Source of the DNA: Tritonibacter aquimaris
Lineage (GTDB): Bacteria > Pseudomonadota > Alphaproteobacteria > Rhodobacterales > Rhodobacteraceae
Length of the DNA: 64,000 bases
Assembly (NCBI RefSeq): GCF_009617595.1
Contig: NZ_WIXK01000007.1
Coordinates: forward strand, 92,760-156,759
Reading direction: 5' to 3'
How positions within the stretch are numbered: position 1 is the first letter of the stretch; each line of letters starts with the position of its first letter. Shown one piece after another: positions 46,197-56,010 of the stretch. The notes below the pieces were generated by a model, which did not search any database, had not been told where the DNA came from, and was given only the letters and a program-made list of their open reading frames with translations. A program made the position numbers and the translations under genes.

Positions 46197-48142
46197 GCGC
46201 GGTCGTTCCCTGATTGTCGTGCTTGCAGGATTTCGCGTTCAAGCCGCTCCTGTTGTGCCTGAATGCGGGACCGGTCTCCTTTGGGGTATGCATCTAGCGG
46301 GGGCATGCCGCCATAAAGGGCCTGCAGCATAACATCTCGGGCAATTGGAGCTGCGGCTTTAGAGCCGCCGCCGCCATGTTCCACAATGACAGACACCGCA
46401 TATTTGGGTTTGTCATAGGGGGCAAAACAGACAAAGAGCGCATGGTCGCGTCGCTCCCAGGGCAGGTCTTCGTTGCGGATAACCCCGGCCGCGCGTTCCG
46501 CGGCGGTGATGTTACGCACCTGACTGGTACCGGTTTTTCCAGCCATGCGCATGCCATCGGCAATGATGCGGCTGCGATAAGCGGTGCCACGGCGTTCATT
46601 GCAGACGGAATACATGCCTTTGCGCACAACGCGCAGGTTGTTTTCGTTGAACCCAAGCGATTCACCGGCGCCGGAGGGCATTTCGACCCCATCAATAGAT
46701 TTCAGCAGCCGAGGTGTGACCGCGCGCCCGGTGGCGAGTCTGGCGGACATCACCGCAAGCTGCAAGGGCGAGGCCAGCATATAGCCCTGACCGATCGACG
46801 CGTTCACTGTGTCACCGATGAGCCAGTCTTTTTGATGTACGCGTTCTTTCCAGGCCTTGTTGGGGGCAAGCCCGGTTGCAACGGCAGACATCGGAAGATC
46901 ATGGCGAACCCCAATTCCAAACCGCCGTGCCATGTCGGAAATCTTGTCGATCCCGACCTTCAGCGCCAGATCGTAATAGTAGATATCACAGGAGCCCTTG
47001 AGCGAATCATTGAGGTTCACATGCCCGTGGCCTGCGCGCTTCCAGCAGTGGAACCTGCGCCCGGCGACTTGCAGGTGGCCGGGGCACCAGACCGTGTCTT
47101 CGGTCCCGGTCAGCCCCGCTTCAAGGGCGGCCATCGCCACCACCATCTTGAAGGTAGAGCCAGGTGGGTAGACACCCTGCACGGATTTATTTGCAAGCGG
47201 ACGGAAGTTGTCTTCTGTCAACGCACGATAGTCGCCAACGGAAATTCCCCGCACAAACAGGTTGGGATCGAAACTAGGCGATGAGCTGATCGCGCGCAGA
47301 TCACCGTTTTCACAGTCGATGACTACGGCGGATGCGCTTTCGCGGCCGAGACGCGCCTGCACGTAGCTTTGCAGCTCTCCATCGACCGTGAGCTGCATAT
47401 CACCGCCCGCTTCACCTTCGCGACGTTCAAGCTCGCGCATGATCCGACCTGCGGCGTTTACCTCAACCTGTTTGGTCCCCGCTGAGCCGCGCAGCTCGCG
47501 CTCAAGCTTGGCTTCAAAGCCAACTTTGCCGATCTGAAACCGTGGTTCTTTCAGGATGGGTTCCGGGTCTTCGATTTGGCTCAGATCGTAATCAGAGACG
47601 GGGCCAACATAGCCGACCACATGGGCAAAGCTTGAATTCAACGGGTAGCTGCGCAACAGGCCGATTTCAGTGGAAATGCCGGGCAGGGCGGGCGCGTTGA
47701 CGGCGACTTTGGATATGTCTTCCCAGCTGATCTGATCAGCCAAGGTGATTGGGCGAAACGGAGCATTGCGGTTGCGCCGCATTTCCGTGCGGGCGCGCTC
47801 CAGGTCATCTGGATCCAGCTCGATCACCTTGCCAAGGTCGGCAATGACCTTTTCAACTTCCCCTGCGTCCTCGGGCACGATATTGATCCGGTAGGACGGG
47901 GTGTTGCGGGCAAGGGCCAGACCGTTGCGATCATAGATCTGCCCCCGCGAGGGTGGGATCAGCTGGAATTTGATCCTGTTTTCCTCAGCCAGCAGGCGGA
48001 ACTGATCGGCTTCGTCTACCTGAAGATAGCGCATGCGCATGGCCAGCCCGCCGGCAAACGCCAGCTGGGTACCGCCAAGCAACAACGCGCGGCGGGAGAA
48101 CTTGCGGTGTACGTCTTCATCTTCTTTTGGGTTGCGTTTCAT
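46193..48142 (-). CDS. mrdA: Penicillin-binding protein 2
   Basis: PBP2 is the transpeptidase partner of RodA in the elongation complex. Of 649 residues, a short cytoplasmic segment and one membrane anchor (ALLLGGTQLAFAGGLAMRM) are followed by the periplasmic pedestal. The transpeptidase domain carries the active-site YPPGSTFKMVVAM (SxxK), the SCD triad near GSCDIYYYDLAL and the KTG motif MAGKTGTSQVRN. It overlaps mreD by one base and rodA by four. Confidence 0.96.
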   Translation of the reverse strand: MKRNPKEDEDVHRKFSRRALLLGGTQLAFAGGLAMRMRYLQVDEADQFRLLAEENRIKFQLIPPSRGQIYDRNGLALARNTPSYRINIVPEDAGEVEKVIADLGKVIELDPDDLERARTEMRRNRNAPFRPITLADQISWEDISKVAVNAPALPGISTEIGLLRSYPLNSSFAHVVGYVGPVSDYDLSQIEDPEPILKEPRFQIGKVGFEAKLERELRGSAGTKQVEVNAAGRIMRELERREGEAGGDMQLTVDGELQSYVQARLGRESASAVVIDCENGDLRAISSSPSFDPNLFVRGISVGDYRALTEDNFRPLANKSVQGVYPPGSTFKMVVAMAALEAGLTGTEDTVWCPGHLQVAGRRFHCWKRAGHGHVNLNDSLKGSCDIYYYDLALKVGIDKISDMARRFGIGVRHDLPMSAVATGLAPNKAWKERVHQKDWLIGDTVNASIGQGYMLASPLQLAVMSARLATGRAVTPRLLKSIDGVEMPSGAGESLGFNENNLRVVRKGMYSVCNERRGTAYRSRIIADGMRMAGKTGTSQVRNITAAERAAGVIRNEDLPWERRDHALFVCFAPYDKPKYAVSVIVEHGGGGSKAAAPIARDVMLQALYGGMPPLDAYPKGDRSRIQAQQERLEREILQARQSGNDRA

Positions 48143-48678
48143 CAGCGCGCCCCCAGTGCATCTGCTTCGACGGGTGTCAGTTTTCGCACGCCCAGCACGC
48201 TCTGGCTCAGGCCAACGAGGAGCGGATAGGCGATGATATTCATGACCATCTGTATAAGGGACAGTGTCAGCGACGGCTGTGCAACCCCGGTCATGCTCAA
48301 AATACTGCGATAGAGCGCGGTTGTGGCGGCAAAGATCAGCGCCGCTTCAAGCCATTCGGCAGCAAAGGCCATATCCCGGTGGGACGCGACCCGGGCTTTT
48401 AGGAATTCACAGGCGATGATCACCAAAAGCGCCTGCAGGCCTGGCGGTCTTTGCAGGAGCAGATCGCTGAGCAAAAGCACCGCAGCGAGCAGCGGCGCAG
48501 GTACATAATCAGGGCGACGCAGCGACCAGACCACCGCCAAGACCATGATAACATCAGGCGGTGCCCATTTGCGTGTGGTGGTTTCCAGCGGTAAAAGCTG
48601 GAAGAACAACACGATCAGAGCAATCGCCGCAAATGCAGCTCGCATGATCCAGATTTTGGCGCGATATTCACTGATCAT
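48142..48678 (-). CDS. mreD: Rod shape-determining protein MreD
   Basis: This small inner-membrane protein links MreC and MreB to the PBP2-RodA pair. The product of about 178 residues has five or so hydrophobic helices. I start at the ATG at 48676-48678 (MISEYRAKIW), inside the mreC end (11-base overlap); the longer frame reaches further into mreC without support. Its position between mreC and mrdA makes the call secure, though MreD sequences diverge rapidly. Confidence 0.88.
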   Translation of the reverse strand: MISEYRAKIWIMRAAFAAIALIVLFFQLLPLETTTRKWAPPDVIMVLAVVWSLRRPDYVPAPLLAAVLLLSDLLLQRPPGLQALLVIIACEFLKARVASHRDMAFAAEWLEAALIFAATTALYRSILSMTGVAQPSLTLSLIQMVMNIIAYPLLVGLSQSVLGVRKLTPVEADALGAR

Positions 48679-49597
48679 CGCTGCTCTCGGACAGGTGTTC
48701 AAAGCTTTCGGGGCGCGCGCGCGGTATGGTGGCATCAGGATCCGGCACTACAAGCGCGCCGGGGTCGCGGATCACCTCAGTTCCGTGATGACGCAATACC
48801 CGCAAAAATTCGAGCCGTTCATAATCTGCTGACAGGCGCACCCGCAGCCGCCCAGACGGATCTTCCACCACTTGCCCGATCAAAAGCCCCGCCGGAAAGA
48901 CGCTGCCGTCGCCCGATGTGGTGACACGGTCACCGGGGCGCACAAGGTCGGGATTTTCCAGAAACTTCAATATGGGGGCTGCGCTGTTGTCACCTGTTAC
49001 CAATGTGGTCTGGCCCGAAGGTTGAATGGTTGCGGGCACGGCCATCGCAGTATCGGTGAGCAGAATGACCCGCGCAGTATTGCGCCCGGTGCCGGAAATA
49101 CGGCCAACCAGGCCAATCCCATCCATAGTGGCCCAGCCGTCTTGGATGCCATCGCGCGCACCCACATTCAGCAGCACGGATTGACGAAACGGAGAGCCGC
49201 TGTCGGCCATAACAACGCCGGTGATATAGGTCAGGCGCGGATCAAGGCGGACATTATTAAGATCGAGCAGCCGCGCATTTTCCTGTTCAAGCTGCAATGC
49301 GGCCTCTTTCCAGGCGCGCATCTGACGCAGCTCAGAGCGCAACTCGCGGTTTTGTTCCGACAGACGCTGGTAGCTTTGAAAGTCGCGCAGCAGATTGATC
49401 GCACCGGTGACGGGCGCCATTGCCCAGCTCATATTGGGGACAAAACGGTCCACCACCTGCGCGCGAAAGCGTTCGACCCGTGGGTTATCAATGCGCCAGA
49501 TCAAAAAGGTCGCTGCAAGGCACAAACACAATATCCCGATCAGCAGACGGCGCAGCGGGGTTGCATAATCTTCACGCTGAGACCGGTCTTTGGACAC
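48668..49597 (-). CDS. mreC: Rod shape-determining protein MreC
   Basis: MreC is a periplasmic, membrane-anchored scaffold of the elongasome that activates PBP2. The 309-residue chain has a short basic N-terminus, one membrane helix (LLIGILCLCLAATFLIW), a coiled coil (about YQRLSEQNRELRSELRQMRA) and the beta-rich domain with GLVGRISGTGRNTARVILLT. It follows mreB by 40 bases. Confidence 0.94.
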   Translation of the reverse strand: MSKDRSQREDYATPLRRLLIGILCLCLAATFLIWRIDNPRVERFRAQVVDRFVPNMSWAMAPVTGAINLLRDFQSYQRLSEQNRELRSELRQMRAWKEAALQLEQENARLLDLNNVRLDPRLTYITGVVMADSGSPFRQSVLLNVGARDGIQDGWATMDGIGLVGRISGTGRNTARVILLTDTAMAVPATIQPSGQTTLVTGDNSAAPILKFLENPDLVRPGDRVTTSGDGSVFPAGLLIGQVVEDPSGRLRVRLSADYERLEFLRVLRHHGTEVIRDPGALVVPDPDATIPRARPESFEHLSESSDDQ

Positions 49598-49637
49598 CGT
49601 GTTCCTTTCGGCATGAGGGCCTGATCAGGCCGTCACA

Positions 49638-50714
<1,077 letters not shown>

Positions 50715-50942
50715 TCATCGACTCCTGAGAATAGGAGAGACGTGTTACGATCTTATAAGCAGCGCAGCCTGCGCGCGAAAGACTGGAATCGGTGACAGCA
50801 GCGCCTTTTCGCCTGCGACGATCAATTGATTTGGTGAAACACGCCAAGATATCTGTGCTGATGGGGCTGTAATCGGACGATCTGCGTAAAATTCCATCAG
50901 TTTACCATTTCGCGGGCGCGGCAGCCGGGCTAAAGGGAAAAG

Positions 50943-51734
50943 ATGCTTTCCTATCAACATATCTATCACGCGGGCAATTTGGCGGATGTGCAAAAGCACG
51001 CTCTCTTGGCCTGGATGCTGTCTTATCTGACCCAAAAGGAAAAACCGCTCACCTATATGGAGACTCATGCCGGGCGTGGTCTGTATCAGCTGGATGCAGC
51101 CGAGGCGCTGAAAACCGGTGAGGCTGCAGCAGGGGTCGAGCGCATTCTGGCAGACGATATCCTGCCTGCCGATCATCCGTTGATCACAACTGTACTGGAT
51201 TTGCGGAGACGTTTTGGCGAGGCAGCCTATCCCGGATCACCGCTCATTGCGTCAACTTTGTTGCGGGTGCAGGACAGTTTGCATTTTGCGGAGTTGCATC
51301 CGCAGGAAAACATTGCGCTGCGGCAGGCGTTGAAGGGGGCAGGGGCCAAGATTCACAAACAGGATGGTTATGAATTGGCGGTCTCTCTGGCTCCTCCGAC
51401 ACCGCGCCGGGGACTGCTGCTGATTGATCCGAGCTATGAGATCAAAAGCGAATACGGTAAAATTCCCGGTGTTGTGGCCAATATTCATCGTAAATGGAAT
51501 GTGGGTGTGATCGCCCTTTGGTATCCGATTTTGCGCGATGGCGTGCATAAGCAGATGATTTCAGCGCTGGAGCATCAGGGGCTGCCTGGGGTGTTTCGCC
51601 ATGAGGTCACATTTGCTGCGGCGCGTGAGGGGCATCGTATGGTTGGATCAGGCATGTTTGTAATCAACGCGCCCTACGGCGTTGAGGCTGAAGCAGAGCG
51701 GCTCAACCAGGCGTTTGCCAGGCTGAAAGGCTAA
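50943..51734 (+). CDS. rlmJ: 23S rRNA (adenine(2030)-N6)-methyltransferase
   Basis: RlmJ methylates A2030 of 23S rRNA. The 263-residue protein starts MLSYQHIYHAGNLADVQKHA, a signature of this family, and has LLLIDPSYEIKSEY, matching the DPPY-type catalytic motif of N6-adenine methyltransferases with S in place of P. It is transcribed alone and divergently from mreB. Confidence 0.93.
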   Translation: MLSYQHIYHAGNLADVQKHALLAWMLSYLTQKEKPLTYMETHAGRGLYQLDAAEALKTGEAAAGVERILADDILPADHPLITTVLDLRRRFGEAAYPGSPLIASTLLRVQDSLHFAELHPQENIALRQALKGAGAKIHKQDGYELAVSLAPPTPRRGLLLIDPSYEIKSEYGKIPGVVANIHRKWNVGVIALWYPILRDGVHKQMISALEHQGLPGVFRHEVTFAAAREGHRMVGSGMFVINAPYGVEAEAERLNQAFARLKG

Positions 51735-51935
51735 GCAGGTCCCCGAAAGCAAGTGCTCCCGCGCCTTTGTGAGAAGATCAGATTTTCTCCAAAGCCTTGG
51801 GCCCGGCAGCGCGCTTGCGCGCGCTGAAGCGCAACCTTGCACCGGAACGCACCTGCGCTGCGCAAGCAGCGCTGGGCCCAACGACGCAGCTAGGTCTGGC
51901 GTAGCCAGGGCTGGCTGTGTGGGCGGGAGGGGCTC
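51735..51935. repeat. Extragenic palindromic element, copy 2
   Basis: Dense inverted repeats lie between rlmJ and leuA. They include the outer arms TTGGGCCC (about 51797) and GGGCCCAA (about 51873), the inner dyad CAGCGCGC / GCGCGCTG, and at the left end GAAAGCAAGTGCTCCCGCGC, a variant of the blocks at 40611 and 59278. The arrangement looks like a mosaic of the same element family. Confidence 0.55.
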
Positions 51936-51941
51936 GCTAAC

Positions 51942-51967
51942 AAAAAACCGCCCAGATGGGCGGTTTT
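51942..51967. terminator. Bidirectional terminator between rlmJ and leuA
   Basis: AAAACCGCCC-AGAT-GGGCGGTTTT: a ten-base perfect stem with a four-base loop and A/T-runs on both sides, so it can serve both convergent transcripts. Confidence 0.9.
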
Positions 51968-51992
51968 CGGTGTGTCTTTTCGCTGCGGCCGC

Positions 51993-53567
51993 TTACGTCA
52001 CATCTTTGTAGGAAATTTCGCGGGCATCTGCGCCTTCACCCACTTTGCCGCGCCGTACGATCAGACGGTTCAGTGCGTGAATATAAGCCATAGCCGAGGC
52101 TACAACGGTGTCAGTATTGGCGCTCTCACCGGTGGCAATGATGCCATCTTCTTCAAGCCGTACCGTCACGGTGGCCTGTGCATCGGTTCCCGCGGTCACC
52201 GCGCTGACCTGATAAAGCTGCAGGCGCGCAGTATTCGGATGGATCTGGCGGATCGCTTTGAAGGTTGCATCCACTGGGCCATCGCCTTCTGAGGTGCCGG
52301 TCACATCCTGGTCGTCGATTTCCATCTCAACCGTTGCTTCAGCCGGGCCACCGGTGCCGCAGGTCACTTTCATGGAAACAAGCTTCAGATGCTCTTCTAC
52401 CGCGCTGTCACCCAGACGCATCAGAGCAACGATATCGTCATCAAACACTTCTTTCTTGCGATCTGCGAGCTCTTTGAAGCGCACAAACAGATCTTTGAGC
52501 TGATTGTCACCCACCTCAAAGCCAAGCTGCGAGAGCTTTTCGCGCAGCGCGGCGCGGCCTGAGTGTTTGCCCAGCGGCAGCGACGTGCCAGAAAGCCCCA
52601 CATCTTCGGGGCGCATGATTTCAAAGGTTTCTTTGTTCTTCAGCATGCCATCCTGGTGGATGCCGCTTTCATGGGCAAAGGCGTTTTTGCCAACAATTGC
52701 CTTGTTGAACTGTACCGGGAAGCCCGAAACTGTCGCCACGCGGCGCGACACATGCATGATCTTCTTGGTGTCGATCCCTGTGTGCCAGGGCATAATGTCA
52801 TTGCGCACTTTCAGCGCCATCACCACCTCTTCGAGGGCCGTGTTGCCTGCACGTTCACCAAGACCGTTGATGGTGCATTCAATCTGGCGCGCGCCACCAG
52901 CGACCGCTGCCAGTGCGTTGGCCGTCGCCATGCCAAGATCGTTGTGACAATGGGTGGCAAAGATAACCTCATCCGCACCTGGTACGGTTTCGATCAGCCG
53001 CTTGATCAGATCCGCGCTTTCGACGGGCGCAGTATAGCCAACGGTGTCGGGGATATTGATCGTGGTGGCACCGGCCTTGATCGCAATCTCGATCACCCGG
53101 CACAGGTAATCCCACTCGGTGCGGGTTGCATCCATCGGCGACCATTGCACATTGTCCACGAGGTTGCGCGCATGGGTCACGGTTTCATGGATCTTGTCCG
53201 CCATCTCATCCATGGTCAGATTAGGGATGGCGCGGTGCAGCGGGGAGGTGCCGATAAAGGTGTGAATGCGCGGCTTGGCAGCATTGCGCACGGCTTCGGC
53301 GCAGCGGTCGATATCTTTCAGGTTGGCACGGGCCAGACCACAGATGACCGAGTTTTTCGAGCGTTCTGCAATCTCTGATACGGCGCGAAAATCGCCTTCG
53401 GATGCAATCGGGAAGCCCGCTTCGATAATATCAACGCCCATATCATCAAGCAGCTCGGCAATCTCGAGCTTTTCGTCATGGGTCATGGTTGCGCCTGGGC
53501 TTTGTTCGCCATCGCGCAGGGTGGTGTCAAAAATCACAACGCGATCGTTGTTGGAAACCTGTGTCAT
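51993..53567 (-). CDS. leuA: 2-isopropylmalate synthase
   Basis: LeuA condenses acetyl-CoA with 2-ketoisovalerate, the first committed step of leucine synthesis, and is inhibited by leucine. The 524-residue protein has the HMGL-like barrel (IFDTTLRDGEQSPGATM, HCHNDLGMATANALAAV with metal histidines) and the C-terminal LeuA allosteric domain. It is preceded by a leucine-rich leader peptide and terminator hairpin (53611-53737), so its transcription is probably attenuated by leucine supply. Confidence 0.96.
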   Translation of the reverse strand: MTQVSNNDRVVIFDTTLRDGEQSPGATMTHDEKLEIAELLDDMGVDIIEAGFPIASEGDFRAVSEIAERSKNSVICGLARANLKDIDRCAEAVRNAAKPRIHTFIGTSPLHRAIPNLTMDEMADKIHETVTHARNLVDNVQWSPMDATRTEWDYLCRVIEIAIKAGATTINIPDTVGYTAPVESADLIKRLIETVPGADEVIFATHCHNDLGMATANALAAVAGGARQIECTINGLGERAGNTALEEVVMALKVRNDIMPWHTGIDTKKIMHVSRRVATVSGFPVQFNKAIVGKNAFAHESGIHQDGMLKNKETFEIMRPEDVGLSGTSLPLGKHSGRAALREKLSQLGFEVGDNQLKDLFVRFKELADRKKEVFDDDIVALMRLGDSAVEEHLKLVSMKVTCGTGGPAEATVEMEIDDQDVTGTSEGDGPVDATFKAIRQIHPNTARLQLYQVSAVTAGTDAQATVTVRLEEDGIIATGESANTDTVVASAMAYIHALNRLIVRRGKVGEGADAREISYKDVT

Positions 53568-53610
53568 GCTGGGTGCTTTCTCTTTTCTGTCCTAACTCCA
53601 CTTTCGGCGC

Positions 53611-53658
53611 GCAAACCAAACCCTCTGAGCGGGCGCGCCAAAGGGCACGCTCAGAGGC
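53611..53658 (-). terminator. Attenuator terminator of leuA
   Basis: On the minus strand CCTCTGAGCG, a 16-base loop, then CGCTCAGAGG form a ten-base perfect stem followed by GTTTGGTTTG. The 5' arm contains the stop codon of the leader peptide, so ribosome position decides whether the hairpin forms. Confidence 0.75.
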
Positions 53659-53737
53659 GGGTTAGGAGCAGTAGGTCACGCAGAAGCGCACCGCTGGATG
53701 CGGTAAGCGAATAAGAGATATCTGCGCGAATAATCAT
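53651..53737 (-). CDS. leuL: Leucine leader peptide of leuA
   Basis: A 28-codon frame starting at ATG 53737 ends ALLRDLLLLTRL then TGA. Seven of its last eleven codons are leucine (CTT, CTG, CTA, CTG, CTC, CTA, CTC). It lies just upstream of leuA and its stop sits in the 5' arm of the terminator stem. This is the standard architecture of an amino-acid attenuator: ribosomes short of leucyl-tRNA stall on the leucine run and block the terminator. There is no Shine-Dalgarno sequence, and a TATAAA box ends only eight bases before the ATG, so the message may be leaderless, as reported for trpL of Sinorhizobium. Confidence 0.8.
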   Translation of the reverse strand: MIIRADISYSLTASSGALLRDLLLLTRL

Positions 53738-53745
53738 AAGGCTGA

Positions 53746-53773
53746 TTTATACAGCGGAATGGGTAAATGAAAA
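53746..53773 (-). promoter_or_regulatory. Candidate leuL-leuA promoter
   Basis: Read on the minus strand, TATAAA (53746-53751) is a good -10 box, with TTTTCA 16 bases upstream as a fair -35. Transcription would start at or within a few bases of the leader ATG at 53737. The promoter lies at the end of the upstream MocR-type gene. Confidence 0.55.
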
Positions 53774-53776
53774 GGG

Positions 53777-55171
53777 TCAAAACGCAGTTTTGAAACTGTG
53801 TTCAATATATGATCCAAGTTCCGCAATTTCTGTACCAATGATATCGTGATCGGCACCGCAAAAGCCGATCAATATCCCCTGACGCGCACTCACCGGATCA
53901 TTGCGCGAAAGCGGCCCCACTGCAAAACCCGCCGCGGCGGCGCGGGCGCAGATCTGAATGTCAGTTTCTTTGGTGGTGGTGTTTAGGTGATAGGCGATTT
54001 GCATGCCGGCGCGATGGGTTTGAAACTTTCCCCAGCGCGTTGGCCAGTCCGATAAGGCCGCAATTGCAGCTTCATAGCGTTCTGCATAGTGGCGGCGGGT
54101 GCGGCGGATGTGGCGATCATATTGCCCATCGTGCATAAAATGAGCCAAGGGACGTTGTGCAGTGATACCCGCGCCCGCGCTTGGGTGAATGAAGCGGCTG
54201 CGCATCGGTGTGATGAGCGCAGCAGGCAGCAGAAGGTAGCCAAGCCGGATTTCATGCGAAAAGGTCTTTGAAAACGTCCCAACATAAAGGCAGCGTCCAA
54301 GCCGGTCCAAGGCTGCCATTGCAGGAACAGGTTGCCCCGCATATCGAAATTCGCTGTCAAAATCATCTTCGATGATCCAGGCGTCCTGATCATGGGCCGC
54401 CTGCAAGAACGCTTGCCGCGTCGCAACCGGCAGGGTCCCACCAAGCGGGAATTGATGAGAGGGGGTTAGAACCGTCACTTTTGCAAGCTGCGACGGAAGC
54501 TTGGGGCCCTGTTTGCCAGGGTTAAGCCATTTAATCGGCCAGCCGCTGCGGGCCGCAAAGCGGTGCAGGGGCACAAAACCCGGGCTTTCAAGGCCGATGT
54601 CTTGCCCATCGATGACCAGCTCGATCGCAAGCTCAAGCGCCTCGCGGGCGCCGGATGTCACCAGAATTTGCTCGGGGCTGCAGCTGATACCTCGCCAGCG
54701 ACCAAGGTAGGCGGCGATTTCTTCGCGCAGTTTGAGATCACCAAATGCATCGTGCAATCTGCACAATGCGTCGGGCGTGTTGCGTGCAACCCGCGCAATG
54801 GTTCGCGCCCAGTTTCGGGTCGGAAAAAGCGAAGTGTCTGGTGCGCCCGGCTGCAACCTTTCGGCACGTGGCGGCATGTGTGTGGGCTTTGCCGGAACAG
54901 GGGACGACAGTTCAGCTATGGTGGCAACATCAGCAACAAAATATCCGGCGCCTGGACGGGCGAGCAGGTAACCCTCTGCCTGAAGTTGCTCATAGGATTG
55001 TATGACGGTGCTGCGCGAAATGCCCAGATCCTGTGCCAGTGCGCGTTGTGAGGGCAGGCGGCTTCCTTGCGCGATATCTCCTTTGGCGATGGCATCGCGC
55101 AGCCCATGTACCAGCTGCATATAAATGGGCTGGCGTGCATCGGCAGTGAGTATCGTCGAAAGATCAATCAT
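53777..55171 (-). CDS. MocR-family regulator (GntR HTH fused to aminotransferase fold)
   Basis: The 464-residue protein has a GntR winged helix at the N-terminus (AIAKGDIAQGSRLPSQRALA followed by QDLGISRSTVIQSYEQLQ) and a class I aminotransferase-like domain. The cofactor lysine is probably in YVGTFSKTFSHEIRLGYLLL. MocR proteins bind pyridoxal phosphate and often control vitamin B6 or amino acid genes. Divergence from a pyridoxamine-phosphate-oxidase-like gene, with a dyad between them, fits a PdxR-like role. Confidence 0.9.
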   Translation of the reverse strand: MIDLSTILTADARQPIYMQLVHGLRDAIAKGDIAQGSRLPSQRALAQDLGISRSTVIQSYEQLQAEGYLLARPGAGYFVADVATIAELSSPVPAKPTHMPPRAERLQPGAPDTSLFPTRNWARTIARVARNTPDALCRLHDAFGDLKLREEIAAYLGRWRGISCSPEQILVTSGAREALELAIELVIDGQDIGLESPGFVPLHRFAARSGWPIKWLNPGKQGPKLPSQLAKVTVLTPSHQFPLGGTLPVATRQAFLQAAHDQDAWIIEDDFDSEFRYAGQPVPAMAALDRLGRCLYVGTFSKTFSHEIRLGYLLLPAALITPMRSRFIHPSAGAGITAQRPLAHFMHDGQYDRHIRRTRRHYAERYEAAIAALSDWPTRWGKFQTHRAGMQIAYHLNTTTKETDIQICARAAAAGFAVGPLSRNDPVSARQGILIGFCGADHDIIGTEIAELGSYIEHSFKTAF

Positions 55172-55197
55172 ATTGGTAGGTGAAAATAGTCAAAAAC

Positions 55198-55217
55198 TGG
55201 ATCTACTGAAAGATCCA
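55198..55217. promoter_or_regulatory. Dyad operator between MocR and PNPOx-like genes
   Basis: TGGATCT, six bases, then AGATCCA: perfect seven-base arms, midway in the 92-base gap between the divergent genes. It is a likely binding site for the MocR-type regulator. Confidence 0.5.
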
Positions 55218-55263
55218 ATCTGAAAGTAGCTATCCAGAAAAGCAATGGAATTCGAAAGCTACA

Positions 55264-55935
55264 ATGTCCCAGGCCAGTCTACCCCCAGCGCAGAACGATC
55301 TCAAAACAGAGCGCAGCCGATTGCGGCGCGCGCATGAACGGGGGCTTTATGATCGCGCAACAATTGACGCGGTGCTTGCGGCGATGCCGTTGGCCCAGAT
55401 CGCCTATGTTCTGGATGGTGCGCCGTCGCTGTTGCCCACTTTGCAATGGCGTGAGGGGGACTATGTCTATTGGCATGGTTCTGCCGCGAGCCGGGCTTTG
55501 CGGGCAATGGAGGGTTCGCAGGTCTGTCTGAGCGTATCCTGCCTGGACGGTTATGTCTTGGCGCGTTCGGCCTTTCACCATTCGGTCAACTATCGCTCGG
55601 TTGTGTTGTTTGGCGAAGCAGAGCGGGTACACGGTGCACATGCAGAGCAAAGCTATGAGCGTATGTTTGATGCCTGGTTTCCTGGCCGTTGGCAGACCCT
55701 GCGCCCGATGACGGCGAAAGAGGTCAAAGCCACCGCAGTGATGCGCATGCCCATCACTGAAGGCGCGGCAAAGGTCCGCACCGGTGGGCCAAAGGATGAT
55801 CTGGAAGATTATGATCTGCCGATCTGGGCGGGGGTGGTGCCGATCTCAATGGTGCTTCACCCGGCGTTGGATGATGAAAAAGCGCCTAAACCTTTGCCGC
55901 AGCCAGAACATCTGTCGCGTATTGAACTTGGCTAG
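55264..55935 (+). CDS. Pyridoxamine 5'-phosphate oxidase family protein
   Basis: The 223-residue protein has a split-barrel FMN-binding fold: AQIAYVLDGAPSLLPTLQWR, followed by DYVYWHGSAASRALRAMEG and VCLSVSCLDGYVLARSAFHH. Members include flavin reductases, nitroreductase-like and haem-associated proteins; true PdxH has a different C-terminus, so the substrate is unknown. The MocR regulator next door and the shared operator suggest it is regulated by B6 status or an amino compound. Confidence 0.85.
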   Translation: MSQASLPPAQNDLKTERSRLRRAHERGLYDRATIDAVLAAMPLAQIAYVLDGAPSLLPTLQWREGDYVYWHGSAASRALRAMEGSQVCLSVSCLDGYVLARSAFHHSVNYRSVVLFGEAERVHGAHAEQSYERMFDAWFPGRWQTLRPMTAKEVKATAVMRMPITEGAAKVRTGGPKDDLEDYDLPIWAGVVPISMVLHPALDDEKAPKPLPQPEHLSRIELG

Positions 55936-55968
55936 AAAAAAGCCCGCATCCAAAAGGTGCGGGCTATT
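55936..55968 (-). terminator. Terminator between PNPOx-like and MORN genes
   Basis: AGCCCGCA pairs with TGCGGGCT. On the minus strand the stem is followed by six T residues, so it ends the MORN transcript; it may also act on the plus strand. Confidence 0.82.
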
Positions 55969-56010
55969 GATTCACGTAAGACATCGTTTCAGCAAAGGAA
56001 AAGTTGCTGG

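Noticed and set aside
53741..53780. TTGACC at 53775-53780 as the -35 box for the leuA leader
   Set aside because: The spacer to TATAAA is 23 bases, too long for a normal promoter; TTTTCA at 16 bases is preferred.
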